Positions 11,258 through 23,524 of a stretch of DNA of 64,000 nt are shown one piece after another. Source of the DNA: Erodium maritimum (lineage: Eukaryota; Streptophyta; Magnoliopsida; Geraniales; Geraniaceae); assembly GCA_963921825.1 (NCBI GenBank), contig OY997594.1:10235001-10299000 (forward strand), written 5' to 3'. Each line of letters starts with the position of its first letter. Position 1 is the first letter of the stretch. The notes under the pieces were generated by a model. It ran no database searches. It was not told the origin of the DNA and saw only the letters and a program-made list of their open reading frames with translations. The position numbers and the translations under genes were made by a program.

Positions 11258-14200
11258 ATGAGGATCCTGTTTTGGAATTGTAGGGGCCTAGGGAAATTGA
11301 CCTCGATAGAATGCCTTCAGGGTATCATACGTTGTTGTAAACCTCAATTTTTTTTTTGTGAGACATTAGCCAAGGTGGACCGGGTAGAGGTCTTAAAACT
11401 TCAACTTGGTCTATTAGGAGGTTGCGAGGTACCGACAGACGGCCATCAATGGGGCATTATGTTACTTTGGACAGAAGAATTCTAGGGTACGGTTTGAGGG
11501 ACATGTCCTCCATATATCGATGTCAATATCCAAGGGATTGATGTCGAGGAATTTCCCTTCTTGGGTATTTATGGAGAAGCTAATTGTGAGCTCCTATGGA
11601 AAACTTGGGATCTACTTAAATACCTATGAGAACTCAATGACTCAGTCGACGCCAAGTGGATCTTGATGGGTATTTCAACGATATTTTAAATCACTTCACT
11701 CGGGGATGTCTTGAGTGACTTGAAATTACATGATTTTCCATTACAAGGGTACGAGTTTACCTAGCTCAGTGAACCGTCTACTAGGATGGAGGTACAACTG
11801 GACATGGCCATTTTATCTACTGGCCTTCATGATAGGTGGCCTCAAGCCCACCCAGATAATATGAGTATTTCCATGTCAAATCACCTTTTTACCCTTATGG
11901 ATACGAAACTAACGGTGGAACCACCAAGCTCCTATCAGTTTCGTTTCGAGAATATCTAGGCGGAAGACCTAGAATTTAGGCACCTTATTCAAGATGTATG
12001 AGGTGAAATAGAAAATAAGCCTATCTTCGAAAAGACTAAGGAGACGGGGGACAGAAGTCTATCATGATATAGCTCAAAAGATTATTTATTGCGAAAGGGA
12101 TATCCCCTAGCTGAATGGTAAAGGGGGCAGAATTAGTATACGGATATGCATGACATTCAAAATCCAGAATAACAATGCTCTGGACAAAATATAGGGTCTT
12201 CTGGAGACAGAGAGCTAAACAACATTGGCTGACGGATGGGGACCATAACACAAAGTTCTTTCAAGCCTCGGCATCTCATCGCAAAAGGCCCAACAAAGTT
12301 TCAAAGCTCAAGGACGCGGACGGGACGGTGTTAACCTGAGACACTAGTCTAGGGGATCGCATTCTTTCCTTTCACAAGACTCTCTCGGGGAAGTCGGAAA
12401 GATCGGGTTCCTCCTAGCTACCTTAGTTTTCTCGACAGATCACAAAAGCGCAAAACGCTTCTCTATTTGCCTCTATTTCGTCAGAAGAAGTCCGGGATGC
12501 CACCTTATCAATGGGACCCGACAAATCGTCAGAACCGGATGGCCTCAACCATTATTTTTATCATAAGTATTGGTCTACGGTAGGAGAAGATGTTGTCTCT
12601 TGTGTGCGTCGTATTTTTGAAGAGGGAGAGGTACCATCCTCACTAAATGAAACGACTATAATGTTAATCCCAAAAGTTGAGGCCTTAATTAGTCTGGAGG
12701 ATCTTTGGTCTATCACCCTCTGAAATGTCATGTTCAAAATAGTGTCAAAGGTGGCAGCTAATCGGATCAAGCCTTTACTGGATGGGATTATATCGCCTTC
12801 GAAGGGGGCTTTCGTCCCTGGACGCTCGATCTAGGACAACATAATTCTATCTTTTGAAACCCTCCATTTCATGAAGTGTAAGAAGAACGGCATGGAAGGC
12901 TGGGTAGCCCTCAAACTAGACATGAGCAAGGCTTATGACATAGTATAATGAAGTTTCTTATGGGATATGATGAGAGGCTTCAGTTTCGGGGAAAATTGGA
13001 TTTCCCTCATGCGTCACTATACTTATTCGGTCACATACAACATAGTGGCAAGCAGTCGTCAATTGGGGTTTGTCCAGCCGGAAAGGGGTATTTGTCAAGG
13101 GGATCCTCTATCTCCGTACTTGTTTCTTAGCTCGTCTTCTCCAAACAGTAGAAAGTCAAGGACTTATTCATGGAGTCAATATAGCACCATCAGCCCTTCC
13201 TCTCACCATCTTTTTCTTCGCAGATGACTGATATGTTTATTGCAAGGCATCACATCTCGAAATGGGAAGGACCAAGAACTATCTCAAGATGTTCGAGGAA
13301 GCTTCGAGCTAGGTAGTAAACCTTCTGAAATCCTCGTTATTCTTTAGCACCAACACACCTCCAGACGCGCGAGGGAAAGGAATACGATTGTTGGGTATAC
13401 CTGAGATCAATAGGTGGGATGGGAAAATGCTGAATGGAGCAGGCAAGGAGGTTCTGGTAAAATTGATCTTGCAATCTATCCCTACCTATGTGATGAGTGT
13501 CATGCGCCTCCCGCAAGGAACAATTGAGAAAATAAATGTGGCTTTCGCATGTTTCTGATGGAGATCGTGGGGGGGGGGGGGGGGGGAGTGACATGCCGAT
13601 TATTGGGAATCCCAATCAGTCATGTGTCCGAAGAAAGTCGAAGACTTGGGTTTCAGAAACCTACATTACTTTAAACACTGCTCTACTGGGTAAATAACCA
13701 TGGAAGATTGCGACAGAGGAAACAATCTTAGTAGATCGGGCTCGAAAGGCACGATATTTCCCAGACTCGTCGGCATTGGAGGCATAGAAGGGTTTGGACT
13801 AGAGCTTCATCTAGCAAAGTCTACTATCGGCCAAGGAACTGGTCAAATAGAGGCCCCGAAGATCCATAGGCCCAGGGAAGATAGCATGTCTTTCGTCATC
13901 CCTAGCTAATAGGGACAGATCCCTGGATTTCCTTGACGAATAAGGGCCTCGAGCATCTGAACTCATGATGTCAGAATTAAGACAGTGGAACAAAGAGGTA
14001 ATTCGGGAAATTTTCGTAGAAAGGGATAGATTAGCCATACTGGAATTCCCAACGAGCAATTCGGTCCCCTCAGATTCGTGGTACTGGTCGGGCGAACAAC
14101 TCGGGTAATACTCAGTAAAATCAGCTTATGGCCTACTCAACCATAACCATCCACCAGATAGTAATCCCTCGAGCATCTGGACTACAATTTGAGATCTCGA

Positions 14201-15060
14201 CGTGATCCAGAAGGTATGAACTTTTTTGTGGCGAACATGTGCAGGCTGTCTTCAAGTCGCTACCAAACTTCGAAGTCGGAGAGTGGGAATGGAAGACTCC
14301 TACCTTGTTTGTCAAGTAGGGGTGGAGTCGGAAATACACTTCCTGGTCCTCTTCCCGATGGCGATAGAATGTTGGAAACTTAATGGCCTGATGTTACCCC
14401 CGGCCACCGAGGACATGTCCGAGTGGCTGAGGAACATTCTTACTATAATCTCCCCGGCTAGAAGGGTAGAGGTGGGGTGCCTCCTATGGGAACTATGGAA
14501 AGCCATAAATTAGAAGGTCTGGGATAATGTGACCCTTATAGCAACGACCATCCAGTACACAACATCTTTTCTAAATGCAGGATGTTTGGAGGCCAAAACC
14601 TGTCGGACGAGAGGATCATCTCACCAGTCCCAACCAACCACTGAAACAACATTTAAATGGACGCGTCCCTCTCAGGGGTCTTTGCCCATCAACACAGATG
14701 ACGCTTTATTTCCATCAACGGAGCAAATGGGAACAAGCTAGGTGTGTTGGGATGATGCATGTCAGATCACCCGGTCTAGGTCTACCTCTTTTTAGGGCCC
14801 CAGAACCCGGGATTAGTGGAAGCATACGCCATCATGGATGCTCTACAATGGATTGCGCAAGAACCACGTCAAAAAGTCACTATTAGAAGTGATTGTAAGA
14901 TCATAGTGGATATGATCAACAAACGGGGAAGATCTTTTTCTCCTATAGGGATAGTCGTCATCGATTCTATTTCCTTAATGTCTAAACTTAAGGCCGTGCA
15001 ACTCGAATTTGCAAAGCGGATATCGAACAAAACAACGCATTGACTTAGCAGGACGGCTTG
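11258..15060 (+). mobile_element. Heavily decayed L1-type LINE ORF2 (EN, RT, zf-RVT, RNase H)
   Basis: The order of domains is that of a full plant L1 ORF2. The endonuclease start is at 11258 (MRILFWNCRGLGKLTSIECL). The RT entry is at 12511-12722 (GPDKSSEPDGLNHYFYHKYW, then ETTIMLIPKVE). The RT palm follows at 12770-13230, with RGICQGDPLSPYLF and the catalytic FADD near 13210-13222. The thumb region is at about 13430-13560 and the RNase H domain at about 14690-15043 (EAYAIMDALQWIAQ, IRSDCKIIVDMINK). The frame is interrupted many times by stops and shifts, so it cannot encode an active enzyme. An 18-base poly-G tract lies in the thumb region at 13569-13586. The element ends about 400 bp before the TATA box of the PHL-like gene. 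Confidence 0.88.
13569..13586. repeat. Poly-G tract of 18 inside the LINE
   Basis: Uninterrupted G18 within the RT thumb region of the decayed LINE. It is not part of the conserved LINE sequence. Confidence 0.85.
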
Positions 15061-15457
15061 TTCCTCCCCTATCTGAGAATAACAAAGAAGATACATACCC
15101 GAGCCATTCCATCGTATCTTTATTGTTAATATATAAATAATATATCTCGTTTAAAACTAAAAAAACGTATCCAGAAAACACGAATAATATAACTCGCCTA
15201 CAAAACCGTAGATGGTGAATCGAAACTAATATCTGGACAGCCCATTTCTTCCGGGAACATAAAGTCGAAAAATTAAATTACGGGCTGGAGACCAAAAGCC
15301 AAAAGGCATTAATGAAAAATGAGAGAAATAGAAGCTCAACAAATTGTTGAGACTGTGGAGATTGAAGAATCCGAATAGAGAGGTAAATAAGCCAAAAGTG
15401 AAGTCACCAACCACAATACCACCCTACGTGTTGGCGTTCATGGCAAAGTTGGCCACC

Positions 15458-15464
15458 TATAAAT
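15458..15464 (+). promoter_or_regulatory. TATA box of the PHL/SPT20-like gene
   Basis: TATAAAT follows GGCCACC. It is followed by a pyrimidine-rich leader (CCTTTCTCTCTCGTCTTCAC) typical of plant 5' UTRs. The ATG lies 162 bp downstream of the box, at 15626. Confidence 0.6.
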
Positions 15465-15625
15465 CGGGTCTCTACTCGACAGTTTCTTTGATCCTAGCCT
15501 AGCCTAGGGCACACTCATCCCCTTTCTCTCTCGTCTTCACTCTCACCCTCTGCTCCGTTCCTCTCTTCGCCACCACCCGCAACCTGTTTGAAGAAATTCC
15601 TCAATGAAATGAACTAACTCAGACA

Positions 15626-18600
15626 ATGGGCGTGTCTTTCAAGATTTCCAGTACAGGTACGAGGTTCAAGCCAAAGCTACTCCAGATTGAGGGCTCGCCC
15701 TCGAGCAATGAGAATGACGGCGCAGTAGCCGAGCCGCAGCATATTAATGCCGAGGTATTTATATGCCCATACGTATGGTGCTGTCCTTGTTGTGCTTTTC
15801 GCTGATCAAGCCAGCATCTGCCGTTACCGTGCTTGTGCTTTTGTGGGGTTTTGGGCTTCTGGGTCATCTACTATCTGGTTGTTTTGACAGGGTTTTTGTT
15901 TCTTTTGTTTTGTGGGTCTCGATCGATTGGTAGAAAGGTAGATGCTTTATGTTCATTTCTCGGGGATAATCATCTTCTTACCTTCGTCCTTTATTTGCCC
16001 CAAGTTTTGGAGCACATGGAGTGATCTTTGGTTGGTGATTGGGCCCCATTTGGGGGTTATCGGTTGATCGAACAAATGTTCTTTAGCAACCGATTTGTTT
16101 AATTACGCTTGATGAGTTTGATTAGGGTATGGATTGAACAGTGGTTGTGCATTTTTCTGCTCTTCAACTAATTTGAGGTTTTCACTTTTGCTTTTAGTTA
16201 CATGTGTTGAAATGGTATCAAACTATTCGGGTTCTTTTGCTTAGATATTATCTTAATTGATTTAAAGACTTTTCTCAAATTGCCATGGCATTTTTCTATG
16301 GGAAGTGAGCAACTTACAATGGTGTAAGGAATTGAAGTTGACAACTGTTGGATTCAACTTTGCATTTAAGGACCAACTGATCATGTTTAAGCAAGGTTGA
16401 AACTAGCAGATCTTGGGTCAAGCGTAAAAAACCCTTACTTCTTCAACTTCTTGTTTTTGTTCCGCCATTCTTTTTTTCATTATTTTGTAGTCACCATTCA
16501 TTTGGAAAAATAAAATAATAGTCATAATATCAACAAGGAACAACAGTCTAAATCCATGAAAATCTCGAGGGTACTGTCCTATCACTTTTCCATGAATAAT
16601 TAACTCACTGAAAAATGAGTACACAGTTAAACATTTATATGTTTTTCAGTAGTAGATGCTTTGCTTTCTGATTGAGTAAAGTTGAGTGTCTATTTATACT
16701 TAGTTGAAAGGGATTTGCATCTGTTACATAGACACTGCGCTACTTCATCAAATATAACTTATCTACCAACTTTTACTACTTGCATGCTAGAAAGTATTTC
16801 ATCCCAAGAAAAAAAAAATACAGAGTGCATTCAACTTTTTGAAGACAAACTGTTCAGTGAATAATAGTCCCATGCATATCTGTATAAAAATTAAACAATA
16901 GAAGAGGAGTCATTTTGACAATACTTGTCCCACAAGATTTTTCAATACAATTATGTTCTGGTAGAAGAAAATAATGGAAAGCTAAGAGAATCACCATCAA
17001 ACCTATTTCAAAAAATTGACAATACATCTTGGAGTTCTATCAGTAACAACTCTTTGCTTCAAGCTATTGCGATTAGGAGTCACTCTATTGGTATTCAAAG
17101 TGATTTTAAACTACAGTCTTTTTTATGTAGGGCGCTTACACTAAGATAGGAGGTAATGTTGCTGATCATGCAGATGTAAGAGCCAGTTCTGGACCGCACT
17201 CAGCTTTAGCAGGTAATGCAAATGACTTGTGTATGATGCAGTGTTGTAATTAAAAGCCATGATTAATGTTTTGTTTTAAATGCAGATCTTGAAGCATCTT
17301 TTTCATTGAATCTGTTCCCAGATGGCTTTTCTGTTGGAAAAACTACTCAGGTTAGCAATATTACAATGCTTTAGTATCATATTTGTCCTTAAATCTACTG
17401 ATTATCATAATTCATGCCACTCTTTCAGGTCTTTGATGATTTACCAAGGCAGTTACATCCATATGACAGGGCATCAAGGATGGTTTTCTCTGTTAGTGTT
17501 TTCAGTCCCATTAATCATGATATGATTTTCATCTAGATTTTTCTTTATTTTACTAATACTTTGTTTGCATATCTATACCAATTCTGTACCCTTATTTGGC
17601 CGTAAGTTTAGAAGTATTAAAGTCAATGGCCCAACAAGTTATGTTGTACTTAACTTCACTGCTTAGATAGAAACTAGCAGCAAATAAGTGCTTTGCTACA
17701 AGCCTATGGCTCACCATGAATATAAGCAAACAACTGATAGATGAACAACACTGATGAGTAACAAGCATCTTTACATCATATCACACGCCTCTCATTCCGT
17801 TTCTCTCATGCATTTTATTTGGACAATCCGTTTTCTCCAAACAAGCTAGTGAAACATCCTAGCTCAAGCATGCAATGTATTGATACAAGTGCAAAATTAA
17901 ATGTAGTCAAGTGTAGCCTGATTGATAGCGAGGCAAAATATGTTCAGATCTTTAGCTCACCAGCACAAGGCTAAGCTCCTTAGCTCCCCAGCACAAGGCC
18001 AAGCTCCTTCAATATGCTCTTTTTCCTCTTTGAAAACAAATAGATCATCATGTTGTCACTGTGTTTAAATGTCATGGATGAGGTTGTTTTGGTGTTTCAT
18101 GGATGCCTCATCATCCATAATTAGCATAATTATTTACTCTTATTTTCATGGATGCCACTTCTCCATAAAAAAAACGTGGCGGTTTTGATGTTTCATGGGA
18201 GTTTTTTTAGTTACTTACGTTCGGTCAAATATTCCCCAGAATCCTCATAACAATGAACATTGAACAAAATGCTTAGTGGAAGTTCCCACTGAAGAAAGAT
18301 TAGTAATATAGGGAGGTCATGATCCATACATGTTTTATTGAGTTTTATGCTAAGAGTTTTATCTTTGCTACTGAATGAGATGCCAGGATCCAATATTTGG
18401 GCATCAGACCCCGCATTTCTTCTGATAAACCAAGTAAAGAAAATAATGTCTAAGCATTTGAAATTGTGATGATTCGTCCATACTGGGGCATAACATGTTT
18501 TAATAGAGTAATTAAGTTAATTTACAAGCATTTGGGTTCCTTATTTTCCTTAAAATATATGCTCCATAAGAGAGGCAGGCTGCAAATTCTTGATTGTGTA

Positions 18601-21600
18601 CTGTCTCTTTTTCTCCTTTCGTATATGTGCCAGGCAATTGAGTATGGATGGCTACCCGGAGAAATTCTTGATGATTTACCATGCAAATACATCAATGGAG
18701 CTGTGTTGTGTGAGGTGAGATAAAAGCCAGGAGTATGTATGAACTTCATGAAGATTCGTGCTTCTGCTTAGAGTGTTGATTGACACATAGTGCTAGAACT
18801 TATCTTTGTTTTAGTTTCCCATCTATATCTTTCTACTTATTCTACATGTAGTAGAGTTCTCTTAAGTCTGTTATATTCTTTATTGTTTGAAAGAGTTACC
18901 AGTGCAACTTTTATTTATTTCTTTGCACAAGTTGTTGGTGTATAGATTGAATAATCAGTTAATATGTACCAAATGATATGAAGGGTGATACAATAAGATG
19001 GTAATGATGATGAATCAACTAATTTAAATCATTAATAACAGTTATCATCATGGAATTATTTAATTTCCAAGATATGTCAAAAGCACCTTTTTAGAGATGT
19101 TATGGCATTATGAAGGACATTGTGTTTTGCTTTTAGTCTGATAGAAAAATTGCCTACTCTGTAGGTCCGTGATTATCGTAAATGTCTGTTCGGTAAGGTA
19201 GATAATGCTTCTGCAGAGAAATCTCCCGTAGTTCATAAAGTGATGCTACAGATGTGTATGGAGAATGTTGTCAAGGACCTCTTGTCATTATCTGATGATT
19301 CTTGGACTTACAGAGATCTACTGGTTAGTGGTGCAATCATCATGTATAAGTTTTTTATTTATTGCAGTCCTTGCCCTGATGCCTGATGTTGTTGTGTTCA
19401 TTACTACATTCTTGGTTCAGGATGCCGAGTTTTGCATTCTTAAGGCTTTACAACCAGATCTTCACTTGAATCCCCAGTTGGCATTGGACAGAAACCCCCC
19501 AACAAAAAAGGTGAACATATGATTACTTTTGATAGTTTTGATAAGTTCTTAACATGAAAAGGTGCCCATTATTCCAAAAATCGCTAACTCAATGTTCCTC
19601 CTTTATGGTTTACTTTATATTAATGTTGCATATGACATGTTTATCACAGAACCTCTTACTGTTTCTTCCATGCGTACAGGAATTTAATTCACAAGAAAAC
19701 TGTTTGCTAATTCTTAATGTTAGTTGCAGCTTGATCTTGAGATCACCTGGAGCTGGAAAAAGAGAGAGCTGAATTCTCCACCAGCAACTAACTCAGAGTT
19801 TAACAACCTGTGCAATGTAACCAGTAATAGTATTCTCGATACCAATGGTGTTCAAAGTTCCAACTCAGAGTTATTTCAAGCATATCAAGATAGTGGATTG
19901 TCATCTTTAGAGCAGCTGAACCCAAGCATCACATCACTATGTAATCCTTTCACATCAGATACAGCCTGTCAAATGACAGATAGTTATAATCAACCTGTTT
20001 TGGAATTTTTGACGAACCCAACCAATCTTGTCTCTGTACCCAGGCAAGTTGTTGCTAACAGCAGTGATCCAATGAAAGCCAGTTTCTCTGGTGTTGGAGG
20101 GGGAACTGGATGCATAACACAAGCAATTGAAGAACATATTGTGAAGAAACCCAAGACAGAGCTTATTGAATTTGACCTTGATTCTGAATTTCATTGGTGG
20201 AACGATATGTTACAGCGAAGGGATATGGTAGAAAAAATTCAATATGAAAGACCTCTTGCCAAAAGTGGTCTCCTTATGTCAGAAGGTAATAATCAACAAG
20301 TTCTGAAAGTTTTGTCAGTGCCCGTCACTGTGAAACAAGAGCCTGTTGAAACTAGTACCCTTGGCAGTTCAGAAGTTGTTAAAAGAAATGACAAGGACAC
20401 CTCGATGTGTCAAAGAAGCAACCAGACTAATCACCAGCAGCCTTGTATGCAGTATCTACCACCATCATTAAGGGCCAAGATTGCTACCAATGCACCGGGC
20501 AATCAACAGGATCTGTACCTTGGCAAAAAGCCAAGAGAAAATTCTGGGGGCCAAAAGAGAAAACCTTTGGCGAATCCTCCGGTTTCAATCAGTGCTAGAA
20601 GTGAATCTTTAAGTTCTTTTCACAATGAAGTCATGCAAGGCGAAGCATCTAGACCTGGGAAGCGGCCAAAAAAGAGTTGTGGTTATAATGCAGCAAATTT
20701 AATTAGCCCTCCGTTCTGTAATCTTCCATTGCAACAGCCTTCAACAGTCAAGTGTGATCCTGACAGATTATTTGACAGGTTTATGAAGGTTAAAATGGTG
20801 ACTCAAAGGTGAGATGCTTATAATATCTAATTCTGGTCCTTCAGAATTCACTTTCTTTGATCTGTCTTGGCCTCATGGGCGGTGTTGCTTTTTCATGCAT
20901 TCAGGCATGGGCTGAACAAGCGGAAGTGCAAGTTGGATTGTCCTTTGCAAAAGAAAGCAGTTTCCTACAAAACTCCACTGATTGCTCTCCACCTTTTGAA
21001 TTGTGATGGTAATCAAAATTCGGAACTGAATAGGACATTTACATTTGTTCGTCCAGGTATTTTTTAATTGATTTTTGCTATCTCATGTTTGAGTGTTCTC
21101 TTGAATGTAATGATTCGTATCCTCCTTCTATGTCTGGAGATTCAGAGATTGATTATGAGACTCGTGTTAAACTGGTCCTATCAAAGAAACTGCATGAGAG
21201 GATGGCGGGATCTTGTGTTCTCTATCAACCTACAAAAGAGACTGAATCCATTGATGTTCCTATCACACCAAGTTTTCCTAGCACAGTGAGTTCATTCATG
21301 TTTGCTAGTAGATATTGACGTGAAGTTATCTAAGTCATCCTAGACCTTTTTATTGAGCATGATTATGATGTTATTAAGCACCTCATCTTATTCACATGGT
21401 CCAATGTTGAGTGTGCCTTATCTGTAATCCCTCACATCCATTCGTCTTCAGTGCCCTTGAACCCATACAGTATAATTGGCCTGTCTCTGATTCCATTTGC
21501 ATGGCCAATACCTTGATGATTGTATATCTCCTAAAGTAGGATTCAGCATACACTTAACATTACATTAAACTAGGGTGTTCCTTTTCCTGAATACTTGGTT

Positions 21601-23524
21601 AATAAACCTTATACTTTAGCTCAATGGTAATATGAATTTGGAAAAGTAATTTGAAATGGTAGGTTAACTTAAATAATCTTTATATGTCATGTTATCAAGT
21701 TATCTAAGTTCTATGAGGTATTCATCTTCACCATATTGTTAATTAATCTAGCACAATAGACTCAGAAGTTGGTTCTTATTCTTGTATGATCTCTTGCTAT
21801 GAACATTATCCTTTCCCACGATGAATATCATATTGGCATTATGGGGCTTTGTAGCTGATTTTTAGGTGGTACATAATATAATCTAGATTCTGTATCATCT
21901 GATTCAGTTGTATCATTCTGACCTTTGTCAAATACTTTTGCTCATAATCTAGATTCTTGTATCATTCTGACCTTTGTCAAATACTTTTACCAGCTTTTTA
22001 CAGATCTGTTTGCCGCTCAATTCAAATCATTGGTAGGTTTATTGCATTGAATATTCTTTCGTTATGAGTATTTTGCTTCTTTTAGTGCATTATGTGATCT
22101 TTGTTCTTGTTTAGATGGTACGTGAAGGATACAGCCTAGGGAGCGATCAAATAGAACCTACTCTTCTCAACAGTGATGATAACTCAAGCAATCACCAGTG
22201 GAGTGTTCAAAGTAATGACACTCCACAAGCTAAAATAATTGGTCAACATTTGCCAACACTAGCTTCAAGACCATCACCTGTCATGCCGAGATCAACTGGC
22301 ATGTCAACTGACATCCCCCCTGTGTCAACTTTACATCTCTCTGCTAACCCTGTTATGAAATCACAGCTTGCCAATGCTGGCCAAGGGTGCTCCAATAAGT
22401 CACCTAATCCTCTTTCAAGATCCCAGGTTGATACAGGGAAATCTTTGCAGTCATGTAACCCTCTTTCAAAATCCTCTAGAAAAGGGATCTCCGTGCAGTC
22501 ACAAAATCCTATTTCAAAATTGGAGCTTGACCTTGCTGGCAACGGGTACTCTAATCCTCTGTCAAAATCTAAGCTTGACATTGATGTGAAAGGGAGCTCT
22601 GAGCAGTCATATTACCCTCTTTCAAAACAGAAGCTTGACAAAGGGAACCCTATGCAGTTCTATAATCCTCTTTCAACTACTCAGATTACCAGTTCAGATA
22701 AAGGGCACCATATTTGGCAGCAGATTCTGAAAAGGCAAGCCCATTTACAGTTCCAGATGCAGCAAAGACAGAGACAAATGGAGCAAGTCATGAAGCAGAA
22801 GGCAGAGGTAGGAAAGTTGGGCATGGCAGCTTGTGGCCCTGGTAGGATGCAATCCAGGGGTGGAATTCAAGGGCTTGGAAATAGAAGTCTTGCTTCTTTG
22901 AGTGGCCTTATGGGCACAGGTGGTTCCATGCCTTCATGTATTCCTTGGACCGGTAATTTGGGACAGCTCAACAATCCTAGTGACAATATCTTGAGCTCAA
23001 ATGAAAGCAAGCAGTTTTCCGGTTGTCCTGCAGTTTCTGATGATCCTACTGATGTTATACCAAACCCAAGAATGCCAAGTGGAGTTCCTATCCCAAAAAA
23101 TGCTGGTGTGGTTCCAATACAGACAACAAATGTCTTGGACATGGCTAGTGACCTGAATCACCAGCAGTGGAGTCGGTTTCCACAGGAACAGAATCTGCAA
23201 AAGCAAGTAGGGGAGGCAATGAGTTCTTTCTTCCCGGCTCCAGAAACTGGCTTCTTGCTAGAGCATGTGCCTGTGGTGAATTATCCTCTTAGTCAGGGAA
23301 ACTTTCAACAACTCAATGAACAATCTGAAACGAGCTCGCAACAACCGTTCCCAGGATTTTTCTATCAGTGTCCTGAAAGTCAGCATCTGAGCTCACCAAC
23401 TCATGGGTCCATGGGCAGTAGTAGCAATGCAAGCTCAAACAAGCTACTTGATTTGCACAAGAACAAAAGTGCTGCATCTGGGGATACAAAATCTAGCAAG
23501 TGGCGGGGGAGGCAGTGGAATTAA
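15626..23524 (+). CDS. PHL: PHYTOCHROME-DEPENDENT LATE-FLOWERING / SPT20-like protein, 12 exons, 1,162 aa
   Basis: Homolog of PHL, the plant relative of SAGA coactivator subunit SPT20; in Arabidopsis PHL promotes flowering and works with phytochrome B and CONSTANS in the nucleus. My exon model is 15626-15754, 17131-17212, 17286-17350, 17429-17491, 18634-18714, 19165-19323, 19421-19510, 19730-20808, 20905-21056, 21146-21285, 21994-22032 and 22115-23524. It sums to 1,163 codons including the stop, with no internal stop. The family start MGVSFKISSTGTRFKPK is present. The Spt20 core runs from about residue 72 to 220: SFSLNLFPDGFSVGK, then QLHPYDRAS, then GEILDDLPCKYINGAVLCE, then VRDYRKC, then NVVKDLLSLSDDSWTYRDLL, then ILKALQP. 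Exon 11 encodes DLFAAQFKSL and exon 12 begins MVREGY, matching the PHL phrase QFSSLMLREGY. A glutamine-rich stretch (LQFQMQQRQRQMEQVMKQ) follows. The least certain splice site is the exon 10 acceptor (21140 or 21146, both in frame). Arabidopsis PHL is somewhat longer as I recall it. The exon 2 sequence is weakly conserved. Confidence 0.88.
22388..22705 (+). repeat. Internal protein repeat in the PHL-like gene, six copies of NPLSK type
   Basis: The last exon encodes six imperfect repeats of 14-20 residues, each starting NPLS(R/K) or a variant (NPLSRS, NPLSKSS, NPISKLE, NPLSKSKLD, YPLSKQKLD, NPLSTT). They are often followed by LD and a Lys-Gly pair. The DNA shows the same period with TAATCCTCTTTCAAAA-like starts. 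The repeats lie just before the glutamine-rich segment. Confidence 0.8.

Noticed and set aside
16925-17149. Open frame just before exon 2 of the PHL-like gene as a possible extra exon
   Set aside because: It has no similarity to PHL and runs into a stop in the frame needed for exon 2. The acceptor at 17131 gives a consistent frame.
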